A stretch of 14,194 nt of DNA from Pseudomonadota bacterium (GCA_023433835.1 JAEYTW010000282.1:1-14194), one strand, 5' to 3'. Positions 1 to 7,690 are shown, counted from the first letter of the stretch. Numbers and translations are program-made. The notes: generated from the sequence alone by a model not told the origin.

Positions 1-399
1 CACTTGCACGGGGGCGGGCGCGCCCGCTACCTGGCCGGGGGCGGCCCCGAGCTGCACATCATGGACGAAGGCCTGGCGGCCAATGTCGCCGCCGGCGCAC
101 TGTTCGCCGGCCGCTTCGTCGCCATCGGCCCCTGGCATGTCGGCTTCGGCGTGGTCTCGACGCTCGCCCGCAGCGAGGCGGTCGCCCTGATGCTGGCTGC
201 GGACCATCCGTCGACCGGCCGTACGCGGCTGCACGAAATCGTCTATCGCGCCGACATCCACGGCGACAATCTCGCCATGCACGCGGTCGAGCCGCTGATC
301 GCGACCTTGGCGGACATGATAGACGGATCGGATACAGCAATTGACGACATCGCCCAGCATCTAGCTGCCGGTTTGCGCCGTAAGAGCGACGTAACGTAA
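1..399 (+). CDS. 3' end of an unrecognised protein (partial, runs off the left edge)
   Basis: The reading frame is open from the first base and ends at TAA 397-399, leaving about 132 C-terminal residues; the true start lies outside the window. I do not recognise the family. The visible part is soluble-looking, with no membrane segment. It holds a Gly-rich start (HGGGRARYLAGGGPELHIMDE), a compact hydrophobic stretch (AGRFVAIGPWHVGFGVVSTL, about residues 36-55) and an amphipathic helical tail (about 96-127). The internal ATG at 64-66 is possible as a start but has no clear ribosome binding site, so a truncated gene entering from the left is simpler. The frame agrees with alphaproteobacterial codon use (GC-rich third positions), which supports it being real, although the last 30 codons are less GC-rich. 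Confidence 0.5.
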   Translation, partial: HLHGGGRARYLAGGGPELHIMDEGLAANVAAGALFAGRFVAIGPWHVGFGVVSTLARSEAVALMLAADHPSTGRTRLHEIVYRADIHGDNLAMHAVEPLIATLADMIDGSDTAIDDIAQHLAAGLRRKSDVT

Positions 400-412
400 A
401 TACCATCAGTGC

Positions 413-460
413 GTTTATTGCACTTCGGTCGCACGCCGAATAAACTGTCAAATCTGACAG
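413..460 (+). promoter_or_regulatory. Short intergenic region with weak promoter-like boxes and a 6-bp hairpin
   Basis: The gap before the 477 gene holds a TTGCAC box (418-423), 17 bases, then TAAACT (441-446), a weak sigma70-like pair. A perfect hairpin follows: CTGTCA-AATC-TGACAG at 445-460. GTTTATT (413-419) and AATAAAC (439-445) are also inverted repeats. These could be a promoter with an operator, or a weak terminator of the upstream gene; nothing here decides between them. Confidence 0.3.
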
Positions 461-476
461 CCCTTCGGGATCGGCC

Positions 477-1202
477 ATGCGACTGCTGCTTTCGGTAATC
501 CTGCTCCTGCCCGTTGTCATTGCCCAAGCATCTGCCCAGACCAGCATGGTCAAGGTCGCTGAGCATGCCTGGACCGGCCTGACCGCGGAAGAACGGGCAA
601 CGATTCAGAAAAGTTATGTGGTGCAGATTTCGCCGTCAGGCAGCTTTGGCGTCATCATCGACAACCCCGGTATGGATGAATCTCGGCCGGGCACGACAGG
701 AGGCGCGCAGCTTGGCGCGGCATTCGCGGATGCAGCTTATATCGATCAGGCCTTCAAACCGGGACGCAACTACTCGGCAAAAGAAAATCTCGGCTACGCC
801 TTGCTCGGCGCGGTTATCGGCTCGGCAATGGACCAGCGCCCGACCCGGCAATACCGCTTCCGCTACGCCGTACGGTTGGGATCCGGCGAGATTCGCTACT
901 ATGACGAAGTGAAGGGCGACGCTTTTCGCCAACCTACAGGCATCTGCGTGATGGTACCGGGGCTGGGGCTGGCTGACCAAAGCTTGTGCCAGCAGGATGC
1001 AGCAACGTTGCGGGCAAAGTACTTGGGCGCGACAACCGCCCCCGCACCGGCAGTCTCGGTCGCAATTCCCGCCCTCCCCACGTCCGTCGTCGCGCCGGCG
1101 ATATCAGGCGACGAACTAATCCAATGCCGCCTTGGCACCGTGCCGCCGGTGCGAACCACTGCCGAAAAATGTGCCCTGATCGGTGGAACGCGCGCCCAGT
1201 GA
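477..1202 (+). CDS. Secreted protein with glycine-zipper-like segment, function unknown
   Basis: This is a 241-residue protein with a clear Sec signal peptide (MRLLLSVILLLPVVIAQASA, cleavage near residue 20), so it is exported. Residues 74-115 are Gly/Ala-rich and contain GGAQLGAAFADA and, later, LGYALLGAVIGSAMDQ. This small-residue pattern resembles glycine-zipper outer-membrane-associated proteins of the SlyB/Pcp kind, but there is no lipobox. A following segment (YRFRYAVRLGSGEIRYYDEV) looks like beta-strands, and the C-terminal third is Ala/Pro-rich with four Cys (two near GICVM and SLCQQ, two near IQCRL and EKCAL) that could form disulfides. ATG 477 is the only start that includes the signal peptide; no strong ribosome binding site precedes it. 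The next gene starts 67 bases downstream on the same strand and also encodes an envelope protein, so the two may be co-transcribed. The exact role is unknown. Confidence 0.7.
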   Translation: MRLLLSVILLLPVVIAQASAQTSMVKVAEHAWTGLTAEERATIQKSYVVQISPSGSFGVIIDNPGMDESRPGTTGGAQLGAAFADAAYIDQAFKPGRNYSAKENLGYALLGAVIGSAMDQRPTRQYRFRYAVRLGSGEIRYYDEVKGDAFRQPTGICVMVPGLGLADQSLCQQDAATLRAKYLGATTAPAPAVSVAIPALPTSVVAPAISGDELIQCRLGTVPPVRTTAEKCALIGGTRAQ

Positions 1203-1269
1203 CGATGGTCGGCTTCGCTCTGCTTAAGCGGGGCCACACAAGACAAAATTGCCCGGAGAACCCTACGCC

Positions 1270-1848
1270 ATGAAAAAAATCCTGATCGCCGCCGCTCTCG
1301 CCGTGGCCCTGGCCGGCTGCACCCAGCAATATCATTTGGAGGGCGTAGTCTATCCGAACGCCCAGACCTTTCTGAGTGCCAATCAGACGATGCACGGGGA
1401 TGGCGTCGAGATGATCTCGCCGTTACCGCAGCCGGTGACGAAGAAAAATCTGGTCATGGCAATTCCGAGCGAGCAGGCACTCTATGCACAATCGCTGGCG
1501 GAAACCCAGCGACGCGCCGGCGGTGCTGCAGTCAACGTGGAAACGGTCAAAACCATGGCCACCGCCAGCTACCTCAGCATCGCGGCCTTTGGCAAAGCCA
1601 CGCAAAGACGCAACATCTATCCGAATGTGACTTTCATCGACATGGACAGCGCATCAGGCAGCATCACTGCAACAGAACAGGCAGACGCCCTTTACCTGAC
1701 CAAGCAGGACGGCGGCAGCCCGCAGTGGTTCTACGTGTCGGCAAAGGGGGGCAAACAGATATTCGCCTACGATCGGTCTGCCCCCGGTGTTGCGGGCAAG
1801 CTCAAGGCATTCGCCGACGCTGTGCAGGTCCAGGCCATTCGCGAATAA
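1270..1848 (+). CDS. Small putative lipoprotein, function unknown
   Basis: This is a 192-residue protein starting at ATG 1270, chosen because a Lys-rich signal peptide (MKKILIAAALAVALAGC) begins there and a CGGAGAA ribosome binding site sits at 1253-1259. An upstream in-frame TTG at 1249 would only add residues ahead of the signal peptide. The LAGC lipobox (Cys17) predicts lipid attachment after signal peptidase II cleavage; the +2 residue is Thr, so outer-membrane sorting is likely. The mature part is mixed alpha/beta with no recognised domain; about residues 70-115 include a likely helix (SEQALYAQSLAETQRRAG), and the end is another helix (GKLKAFADAVQVQA). It may form an envelope pair with the secreted protein just upstream. 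Its 3' end runs into the decayed serine hydrolase on the opposite strand. Confidence 0.72.
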   Translation: MKKILIAAALAVALAGCTQQYHLEGVVYPNAQTFLSANQTMHGDGVEMISPLPQPVTKKNLVMAIPSEQALYAQSLAETQRRAGGAAVNVETVKTMATASYLSIAAFGKATQRRNIYPNVTFIDMDSASGSITATEQADALYLTKQDGGSPQWFYVSAKGGKQIFAYDRSAPGVAGKLKAFADAVQVQAIRE

Positions 1849-1849
1849 C

Positions 1850-2649
1850 GACCGGCTCGGCCTCCAGCAGCATCGCCATCTCCTGTTCGCCGAGGCGGCT
1901 GGCGTAGCGGCTGCCGGTCAGCACGAAGACGCCGCGCGACGACGCGAAGCCGACCCGGGCCCGGCCCTTGAAGCCGATCCAGGAGGTGAAACCCTTCACC
2001 CCGCCATCCGTGCTGACCACGCCGTCGGCGCGGTCATGGTACCAGCCGCAGGAGATCCAGTGGGCCGGGCTTGGGGCTGACCTCGCCGCAATGCGGCGCG
2101 TCGACGACATGGGTCTGCTGCAGCAGCAATTCGCGGCTCATCCGCCCGCCGGGCGGGCGGCCCATGCTGTATTCGAGGAATTTCAGCATGTCGCCCCCGG
2201 TCGAGACCAGCCCGTCCGAACCGTACCGGACCATTGGGCAGGGCCGGTAATGCCCGGCCTGCGGCTTCAGCGGGCCTTCAGGGCGACAGGTCAGCGGCAG
2301 GTCGACGAACATGGCGTCGTAATAGATGCCGGTCGCATACATGCGCAGCCCGGCGAGAGCGCGCTCGAAGGCATCGGATCGTACCAGCGCAGCGCCGCGA
2401 TCGCGCAGAGCGACCGGCCGAGAATGGAATAGGCAAGCCTGAACGATAGGTCGCGAGATCGCGGATCGGGATCGTGGCGACCGACGGCGATATCTGCAGC
2501 GGCGGGCCGATCCACTGGTCCAGCGCGCCGCCGCCGGCCTCGGGCTGAACGACGCCGGCCACCACCACGACGTGCGGCCAGCCCTCGTGCGCAGCCTGAT
2601 GGCAATGGCGGTCGATCAGTTGCCGGATCTTCTCCCCGACCGCGATCAT
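1850..2649 (-). pseudogene. Degraded AmpC/EstB-type serine hydrolase (beta-lactamase family) pseudogene
   Basis: No intact frame covers this stretch, but successive minus-strand frames carry consecutive beta-lactamase/EstB family blocks in the right order. From ATG 2649 (GGAGGAGATC just upstream) come an N-terminal helix and VVVVAGVV, then SVATIPIRDLATYRSGLP, the family's IRDLATHTSGLP block. A second frame gives AYSILG, matching the YSNLG loop with Asn replaced by Ile. A third gives GSDGLVSTGGDMLKFLEYSMG, matching the AGGLxSTAxDMLRFL block. A fourth gives STDGGVKGFTSWIGFKG, matching the C-terminal GGTGGFxSFIGFD block. At least three frameshifts are needed. The SxxK nucleophile region, expected between VVVVAGVV and the IRDLAT block, is absent, apparently by internal deletion. 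The protein cannot be active. The boundary at 1850 is approximate: the last frame runs on to a stop at 1802, into the convergent lipoprotein gene. Confidence 0.85.
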
Positions 2650-2701
2650 CGCCGATCTCCTCCGGTTTCTCGATGCCGGCAGGATGGCGTGCGCCTGCCG
2701 A

Positions 2702-2785
2702 TCACGGATCGACGGCGCGTCGATCGCGGTTGACGATCAGCCCGGGCCGCTCGGTCCCGGCGTCGCCGAAACGCACCAGCTTCAT
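2702..2785 (-). pseudogene. N-terminal stub of a fumarylacetoacetate-hydrolase (FAH) family gene
   Basis: ATG 2785 is preceded by a good ribosome binding site (AAAGGAGACATCTG) and opens a 27-codon frame ending in TGA 2704-2702. Its first 16 residues, MKLVRFGDAGTERPGL, are the characteristic start of FAH-family hydrolases (fumarylacetoacetate/fumarylpyruvate hydrolases and related acylpyruvases), which are normally about 280 residues. After residue 18 the similarity stops and no further FAH sequence is recognisable before the next pseudogene 52 bases on, so almost the whole gene has been deleted. It begins 15 bases after the livF stop and was evidently the next operon gene. FAH enzymes hydrolyse ring-cleavage products, which fits the monooxygenase and VOC genes of this locus. 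The stub might still be translated as a short peptide, but no function is expected. Confidence 0.8.
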
Positions 2786-2800
2786 CAGATGTCTCCTTTG

Positions 2801-3496
2801 CTAGACGCCGAGCAGCCCGGCGATTTCGGGGCGCGCGGCGGCGAAGGCCGCGCCGTCGCCGGTCCAGGCCAACTGGCCCTTGACCATCACGCAATGGCGA
2901 TCGGCCAGCCGCGCCAGCTGGTCGAGATTCTTGTCGACCACCAGGATCGCCATGCCGGTTTCGCGCAGATGGCGCAGCACCCGCCAGATCTCGGCCCGCA
3001 TCAGCGGCGCCAGGCCCTCCGTCGCCTCGTCGAGGATCAGAAGGCGCGGATTGGTCATCAGCGCGCGGCCGATCGACAGCATCTGCTGCTCGCCGCCCGA
3101 CAGCCGGCCGGCATAGGTCGGCGCCCGCTCGGCCAGGCGCGGGAACAGCGCCAGCACGCGATCGAGCGTCCAGGGGCCCCGGCCCCGCGCCGTCGTCGTC
3201 AGGTTCTCGCGCACGGTGAGGTCGGTAAAGACCTGGCGGCCTTCCGGCGCCAGGCCGATGCCTGCCCGGGCGATGCGGCAAGGCGCCTGGCCGCTGACCA
3301 CCGCGCCGGCAAAGCGGATACGGCCCGATTGCAGCGGCAGCAGGCCGAGGATCGCCTTGATCGTCGTGGTCTTGCCCATGCCGTTGCGGCCGATCAGCGC
3401 CACGACCTCGCCTTCGGCAACGGTCAGGGACAGGCCGTGCAGCACACGCATCGCGCCATAGCCGGCGGCGACCGCATCGAGATCGAGCAGGGTCAT
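2801..3496 (-). CDS. livF: ABC transporter ATPase, branched-chain amino acid type (LivF-like)
   Basis: This 231-residue cytoplasmic nucleotide-binding subunit powers import by the LivHM-type permease. Walker A is GRNGMGKT (residues 36-43), the signature is LSGGEQQ (132-138) and Walker B is LLILDEATEGL (152-162). The DEATEGL form and the length are typical of LivF rather than LivG. At the switch-loop position it reads VVDKN where LivF proteins usually have VEQN, a modest deviation. The ATG (3496-3494) overlaps the livG stop by four bases (ATGA), so translation is coupled. It is the last intact gene of the operon; a truncated FAH gene follows after 15 bases. The substrate is unlikely to be leucine specifically: the neighbours point to an aromatic or related carboxylic acid, an inference from context. 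Confidence 0.92.
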   Translation of the reverse strand: MTLLDLDAVAAGYGAMRVLHGLSLTVAEGEVVALIGRNGMGKTTTIKAILGLLPLQSGRIRFAGAVVSGQAPCRIARAGIGLAPEGRQVFTDLTVRENLTTTARGRGPWTLDRVLALFPRLAERAPTYAGRLSGGEQQMLSIGRALMTNPRLLILDEATEGLAPLMRAEIWRVLRHLRETGMAILVVDKNLDQLARLADRHCVMVKGQLAWTGDGAAFAAARPEIAGLLGV

Positions 3497-4197
3497 GCCG
3501 CCTCGTCCTCCTCATTGCCGAGATAGGCGTCGCGCACGGCCGCATCGGCCCGGATCTCGGCCGGCGTGCCGGTGGCGATGACCCGGCCGGCGACCAGCAC
3601 GCTGATCCGGTCGGCCAGGGCGAAGACGGCGTCCATGTCGTGTTCGACCAGCAGCATCGCGCGCCCGCCCTTCAGCGTGCCGAGCAACGCCACCAGCCGC
3701 CGCGCCTCCTCCGGCCCCATGCCGGCCAGCGGTTCGTCGAGCAGCAGCAGGCCCGGGTCCTGCGCGCAGGCCATGGCGATCTCGAGCTGGCGCTGCTCGC
3801 CATAGGCCAGCATGCCGGCGACGACCGCCTCGCGCCCGGCCAGGCCGAAGGGCCGCAGGCGATCGGCCACGCTGTCGCGCCCCCTCGTCGCCAGGCGGAT
3901 ATTGTCGGCCACGGTCAGGTCGCGGAAGACCGCGGTGACCTGGAACGAACGGGCCATGCCGGCCAGCACGCGGGCCCGTGGCCCCGCCTGCGTGACGTCG
4001 CGGCCGCCCAGCAGGATCCGCCCGGCATCGGGCCGCAACTGGCCGGCAAGCTGGGCGATCAGCGTGGTCTTGCCCGCCCCGTTCGGCCCGATCAGCGCGT
4101 GGACCTCGCCGGGTGCGACGGTCAGGTCGACCCGGTCGGTCGCGGTCAGGCCGCCGAAGCGCTTGACCAGGCCCGACACCGCCAGCATCGCGTTCAT
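3493..4197 (-). CDS. livG: ABC transporter ATPase, branched-chain amino acid type (LivG-like)
   Basis: This 234-residue ATPase pairs with LivF. Walker A is GPNGAGKT (residues 37-44), the signature AYGEQRQLEIA (131-141) is the LivG version of LSYGEQ, Walker B is LLLLDEP (150-156) and the switch histidine lies in VEHDMD (His186). The end (AVRDAYLGNEE) matches the LivG AYLG tail. I chose ATG 4197 because it overlaps the livM stop as ATGA and the protein then begins at the usual place before the first beta strand. The frame continues upstream to 4404, but those residues are Arg/Ala-rich shadow sequence of livM. ATG 4188 is a possible alternative start. LivG is usually longer, about 250 residues, so this is a compact version. 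Confidence 0.92.
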   Translation of the reverse strand: MNAMLAVSGLVKRFGGLTATDRVDLTVAPGEVHALIGPNGAGKTTLIAQLAGQLRPDAGRILLGGRDVTQAGPRARVLAGMARSFQVTAVFRDLTVADNIRLATRGRDSVADRLRPFGLAGREAVVAGMLAYGEQRQLEIAMACAQDPGLLLLDEPLAGMGPEEARRLVALLGTLKGGRAMLLVEHDMDAVFALADRISVLVAGRVIATGTPAEIRADAAVRDAYLGNEEDEAA

Positions 4198-5156
4198 CGC
4201 CGCCACCCCGCCAGTTGCCGCCACAGCGGCCGGCGCAGCGCCACGGCGATGACGAAGAGGCCGAGCAATCCCTGCCAATGCACGGTGCGAGCCGAGAGGA
4301 ATTCCTCCAGCAGCAGCACGGCGGCCGCGCCGATCACCGGCCCGACGACCGATGCCAGCCCGCCGACGATGACCATGATCAACAGCTCGCCCGACCGCAT
4401 CCACTGCATCAGCGCCGGGCCGGCGTAATAAGCCTGCTGGGCCAGCAGCACGCCGGCGATGCCGGCCATGGCGCCGGCCAGGGTGAAGGCGCCAAGCTTG
4501 GCCAGGGCGACGCGATGGCCCAGCGCCGCCATGCGCCGTTCGTCCGACTTGATGCCCCGCAGGATCAGTCCGGCCCGGCTGGCTTTCAGCCAGGCGACGC
4601 CGACCAGCCCGAGGCCGAGCAGACCGGCGGCCAGCACGTAGAAGGCGATCGGTTCCTCGACCGACGGCAGCGGCGCATAATCGGGCCGTGCCGCCAGGCG
4701 CAGGCCGTCGTCGCCACCGACCAGCGGCAGCGATGCCGCCAGCAGGTAGACGATCTGCGCCATGGCCAGGGTGATCATGATGAACTGCGCGCCTGTCGTC
4801 CGGATCGCGACCAGGCCGACGAGCAGCGCCAGCGCCGCAGCGGCAAGGGCTGCGACTATCAGGTGCAACCAGCCCTGCGCGATGCCGGCCTGGGCCATCA
4901 GCACGGTGGCATAGGCGCCGACGCCAAGGAACATGGCGTGGCCGAGGCTGGCCAGCCCGACCAGCCCGACCAGCACATGCAGGCTGAGGGCGGCCAGCGC
5001 GAAGGCGGCGATGCGGGTGGCGATGTCGAGGGCGAAGGCGTCGGTCACGACGAGGGGCAAGACAGCGAGGCCGGCCAATGTGGCGGCGATCGCCAGCGCC
5101 GCGCCGGACGGCCGCCAGCCGGCGGCGGGTGCGGTCGAGGACAGCTGCATCGTCAT
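4194..5156 (-). CDS. livM: ABC transporter permease, branched-chain amino acid type (LivM-like)
   Basis: This inner-membrane permease has about 320 residues and many hydrophobic helices. It carries the LivM hallmark LVGLVGLASLGHAMFLGVGA (about residues 62-81) and the second family block RAGLILRGIKSDERRMAALG in the cytoplasmic coupling loop (about 194-213), followed by GAMAGIAGVLLA and VVGGLASVVGPVIGA. It forms the translocation channel with LivH. The start is ambiguous: ATG 5156 overlaps the livH stop by one base (TGATG), GTG 5159 would give a four-base overlap, and ATG 5150 is a third choice. No ribosome binding site decides among them, so coupling to livH is assumed. The order here (binding protein, H, M, G, F) is the standard one for this transporter class. 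Confidence 0.9.
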   Translation of the reverse strand: MTMQLSSTAPAAGWRPSGAALAIAATLAGLAVLPLVVTDAFALDIATRIAAFALAALSLHVLVGLVGLASLGHAMFLGVGAYATVLMAQAGIAQGWLHLIVAALAAAALALLVGLVAIRTTGAQFIMITLAMAQIVYLLAASLPLVGGDDGLRLAARPDYAPLPSVEEPIAFYVLAAGLLGLGLVGVAWLKASRAGLILRGIKSDERRMAALGHRVALAKLGAFTLAGAMAGIAGVLLAQQAYYAGPALMQWMRSGELLIMVIVGGLASVVGPVIGAAAVLLLEEFLSARTVHWQGLLGLFVIAVALRRPLWRQLAGWRR

Positions 5157-6076
5157 CACGATGCCCGCCCGAACAGGCCGAGCGGCCGGACGGCGAGCGT
5201 CACCACCAGCAGAACGTAGATCAGCACCGAGGCGACCGCCGGCCCGGCCATGCCGGCCAGCGCCTGGGGCAGCACGGCGTCGAGCAGCGCCGGCACCAGC
5301 GTGCGGCCGAGCGTGTCGATCAGACCGACGCCCAGCGCGCAGACGAAGCTGCCGGTGATCGAGCCGACGCCGCCGACGATGATCACGACCAGCGCCAGGA
5401 TCAGCATCGGCTCGCCCATGCCCGGCTCGACCGACAAGAGCGGGCTGACCAGCGCGCCGGAGAGGCCCGCCAGCAGCGCGCTGATGCCGGTGACCAGGGT
5501 GAACAGCCGGGTCACGTTGCCGCCCAGGGCTGCCAGCATGTCGGGGTTGCCGGCGCCGGCCCGCACCATCGCGCCGAAGCGGGTGCGGCGCACGACCTGG
5601 TCGAGGATGACGAAAGCCAGCGCGCCGGCGGCGATGATGACGAGGCGCAGCAGCGGGTACTGCAGCCCGGGCAGGATCTCGACGGTGCGCTGCAGGCTGG
5701 CCGGGATGGCGGTGGCCTGCGCCTCCGCCCCGAAGATCAGCCGCGCCGCCTCGTTGCCGACCAGGATCAGCCCGAAAGTCAGCAGGGCCTGGTCGAGATG
5801 GTCGGCGCGGTAGAGGGCGCGGAAGGTGGTGAACTCGAGCCCGACCCCGATGGCGAAGGCCACGGCCGCGGCAGCCGCGACGGCGAGGCCGTAGGGCCAG
5901 CCGCCGGTGGTGGCCGCCGCCGCGACATAGGCCCCGGCCATGTAGAGCGTGCCATGCGCCAGGTTGAGGAAGCGCATGATGCCGAACACCAGCGACAGGC
6001 CGGAGGCGACCAGGAACAGCATCAGCCCGGTCTGCAGCCCGTTCAGCCCCTGGGCGAGGAAGACGGTCGCGGTCAT
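5156..6076 (-). CDS. livH: ABC transporter permease, branched-chain amino acid type (LivH-like)
   Basis: This is a 306-residue integral membrane protein. The N-terminus shows the LivH signature, with GLNGLQTGLMLFLVASGLSL followed by VFGIMRFLNLAHGTLYMAGA (to about residue 49). The cytoplasmic coupling loop reads RTRFGAMVRAGAGNPDMLAALG (about 165-186), where LivH proteins typically have RTxxGRAVRAxAxDxxxAxLxG. Further helices follow (LILALVVIIVGGVGSITGSF). It pairs with LivM to form the channel. Its ATG lies one base after the TGA of the binding-protein gene, so the two are tightly coupled. Nothing in the sequence shows damage. Confidence 0.91.
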   Translation of the reverse strand: MTATVFLAQGLNGLQTGLMLFLVASGLSLVFGIMRFLNLAHGTLYMAGAYVAAAATTGGWPYGLAVAAAAAVAFAIGVGLEFTTFRALYRADHLDQALLTFGLILVGNEAARLIFGAEAQATAIPASLQRTVEILPGLQYPLLRLVIIAAGALAFVILDQVVRRTRFGAMVRAGAGNPDMLAALGGNVTRLFTLVTGISALLAGLSGALVSPLLSVEPGMGEPMLILALVVIIVGGVGSITGSFVCALGVGLIDTLGRTLVPALLDAVLPQALAGMAGPAVASVLIYVLLVVTLAVRPLGLFGRAS

Positions 6077-6077
6077 G

Positions 6078-7244
6078 TCACCAGCTCATCTTGCAGGATT
6101 TGCCGTAGGGGTCCTTGTGGTCGGCCAGCACCACCGCGATCTTTTCGGTCGGCTGGCCATCCTCGCCCTTGACGATCCGGCCGGCGTAGTAGGACTGGAT
6201 GGGAAAATGGTTGTTGTTGAAGCGGAAGGGCCCGCGGGTGGAGGCGAAGTCCGCCCGGCGCAGCGCGGCGCGGAAGCCGTCCTTGTCCTCGAGCTTGCCG
6301 CCCGTGGCGCGCACCGCGCTGTCGATCAGCAGGATGGCATCATAGGCCTGCTGGGCGAAGGCCGAGGGCGTGCGGCCGTAGGCGGCCTTGAAACCCGCCA
6401 CGAACTTTCGGTTGGCCGCATTGTCGAGCGAGGGAAACCAGTGCCCCGCCGCCTCGATGCCGTAGACCGCATCGCCGACCGCCGGCGCGGTCAATGAATC
6501 GACCGAGTTGTAATGGGTGACGACGGCACGGGACTTGTCGACATTGGCCAGCGCCAGCTGCTTGATGAAATTGATGCCGAGCGCGCCGGGCTGGAAGAAG
6601 AACAGCCCGCCGGCATCGGAGGCCGAGAACGAGGTGATGTCGACCGAGAAATCGGTGGCGTTCAGCGGCGTCAGCTGTTCCTTGATCACCTCGCCCTTGT
6701 ATTCGCGCTTGAAGCCCGCGACATGGTCGAGGCCGGCCTGGACGTTGACGGCATGGATATAGGTCTTGCCGATGCCCTTGGCCGTCATGTAGGCGCCGGC
6801 CGCCTCGTCGAGCGCATCGTTCTGCCAGGAGACGACGAACAGGTTCTCGTTGCACGAGGCGCCGGCCAGCGGCGAGGGCCCGGCATTGGCCGAGATCACG
6901 AAGATGCCGCCGCGCGTCATGATCGGCGCGGCCGCCAGCAGCACGTTCGACGCGGTCGGGCCGATGACGATGTCGGGCTTGTCGCTCTTGGTGAAGCGCA
7001 CCGCCGTCTGCACCGCGACGTCGGGCTTGTTCTGGTCGTCGGCGACGATCACTTCGACGGGCAGCCCGCCGATCTTGCCGCCGAGATCCTTGATGGCGAG
7101 ATCGATGGTGCGCTGCTGTTCGAGGCCGATGGCGCCGATCGGACCGCTCAGCGTCGCGATCAGCCCGAGCTTGAGCTTGTCGGCGGCCTGCGCCGGGGCA
7201 TTCGCCGCCAGCAGCAGGGCCAGCGCCGGGATCAGTTTTTTCAT
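6078..7244 (-). CDS. Periplasmic substrate-binding protein, Leu/Ile/Val-binding family (Peripla_BP_6)
   Basis: This 388-residue exported protein has a signal peptide MKKLIPALALLLAANAPAQA cleaved before ADKLKLG. The mature start (LKLGLIATLSGPIGAIG, then AIKDLGGKIGGLPVEVIVAD) is the type I periplasmic-binding fold used by LivJ/K-like proteins; GPTASNVLLAAAPI and FVISANAGPSPLAG follow as expected for the hinge and ligand pocket. Cys131 (GASCNENLF) and Cys384 (GKSCKMSW) may form a disulfide. It captures the substrate and delivers it to LivHM. A strong GGGAGGA ribosome binding site lies just upstream, giving the high expression usual for binding proteins. Family members near aromatic-degradation genes commonly bind aromatic acids rather than amino acids; here that is inferred from the adjacent monooxygenase, not read from the pocket. 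Confidence 0.92.
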   Translation of the reverse strand: MKKLIPALALLLAANAPAQAADKLKLGLIATLSGPIGAIGLEQQRTIDLAIKDLGGKIGGLPVEVIVADDQNKPDVAVQTAVRFTKSDKPDIVIGPTASNVLLAAAPIMTRGGIFVISANAGPSPLAGASCNENLFVVSWQNDALDEAAGAYMTAKGIGKTYIHAVNVQAGLDHVAGFKREYKGEVIKEQLTPLNATDFSVDITSFSASDAGGLFFFQPGALGINFIKQLALANVDKSRAVVTHYNSVDSLTAPAVGDAVYGIEAAGHWFPSLDNAANRKFVAGFKAAYGRTPSAFAQQAYDAILLIDSAVRATGGKLEDKDGFRAALRRADFASTRGPFRFNNNHFPIQSYYAGRIVKGEDGQPTEKIAVVLADHKDPYGKSCKMSW

Positions 7245-7270
7245 TGTTTCCTCCCTTCGGGTCTTGGTCG

Positions 7271-7690
7271 TCAGCGCATGAAGGTCATCAGGGCCTGGCG
7301 ATGGGCGATGCGCCAGCCTTCGGCCGTGCGGCGATAGCGGTCGCGGTATTCGCCGACGATGGCCGGCCCGGCCAGCGCCAGCTTCTCGGCGGTCTCGCCG
7401 TCCCAGTCGCTACATTGGTAGAAGGCGAAGTAGCAGAGCCCCGTCGCCGTCTCCTCGTCGACCACGTCGACCGACACCGTGGTGACGTGGTGGCGCACCA
7501 GCAGGCTCGCCGGCCGCCCGGCCATGCTGGCGAGGATCGCATCCCGCCCGGCCAGCGCCTCGCCGCGGCGGTCGAACACGCCGTCCTCGGTGAACAGCGC
7601 GGCGAAATCCGCGAAACGCCGCTCGTCGACGTAGCGCGCGAAGCGATGCGACAGCGCGATGCAGGATTGCTCGATTTCGATCTCGTTCAT
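7271..7690 (-). CDS. NTF2/SnoaL-like small protein
   Basis: This is a 139-residue protein of the NTF2-like alpha+beta-barrel superfamily (SnoaL_4-like). Typical features are an N-terminal helix, the RFADFAALFTEDGVFD block (about residues 25-40), GRDAILASM (48-56), then beta strands (HHVTTVSVDVVDEETATGLCYFAFY) and the end YRRTAEGWRIAHRQ (119-132). The family includes isomerases, dehydratases, ring-hydroxylating dioxygenase beta-subunit relatives and non-catalytic proteins. The His-His pair (67-68) and Asp/Glu residues could line the pocket, but no specific reaction can be assigned. Its ATG shares a base with the monooxygenase TGA (TGATG), so it is made in step with that enzyme and may act on the hydroxylated product. 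The frame is open far upstream, but the part before 7690 is shadow sequence of the monooxygenase. Confidence 0.82.
   Translation of the reverse strand: MNEIEIEQSCIALSHRFARYVDERRFADFAALFTEDGVFDRRGEALAGRDAILASMAGRPASLLVRHHVTTVSVDVVDEETATGLCYFAFYQCSDWDGETAEKLALAGPAIVGEYRDRYRRTAEGWRIAHRQALMTFMR

Noticed and set aside
1968..2432. Plus-strand frame of 154 codons in the pseudogene region
   Set aside because: The minus strand shows ordered beta-lactamase family blocks; the plus-strand translation has no recognisable pattern.
2684..3526. Plus-strand frame of 280 codons opposite livF and the FAH stub
   Set aside because: The composition is that of an antisense shadow; the opposite strand carries Walker A, Walker B and the ABC signature.
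4198..4404. Upstream extension of livG to 4404
   Set aside because: The extra residues are Arg/Ala-rich shadow of livM, and ATG 4197 overlaps the livM stop as ATGA.
4215..6172. Long plus-strand frames opposite livM and livH
   Set aside because: The Gln/Arg/Asp-rich translations have no domain logic and are shadows of the permease genes.
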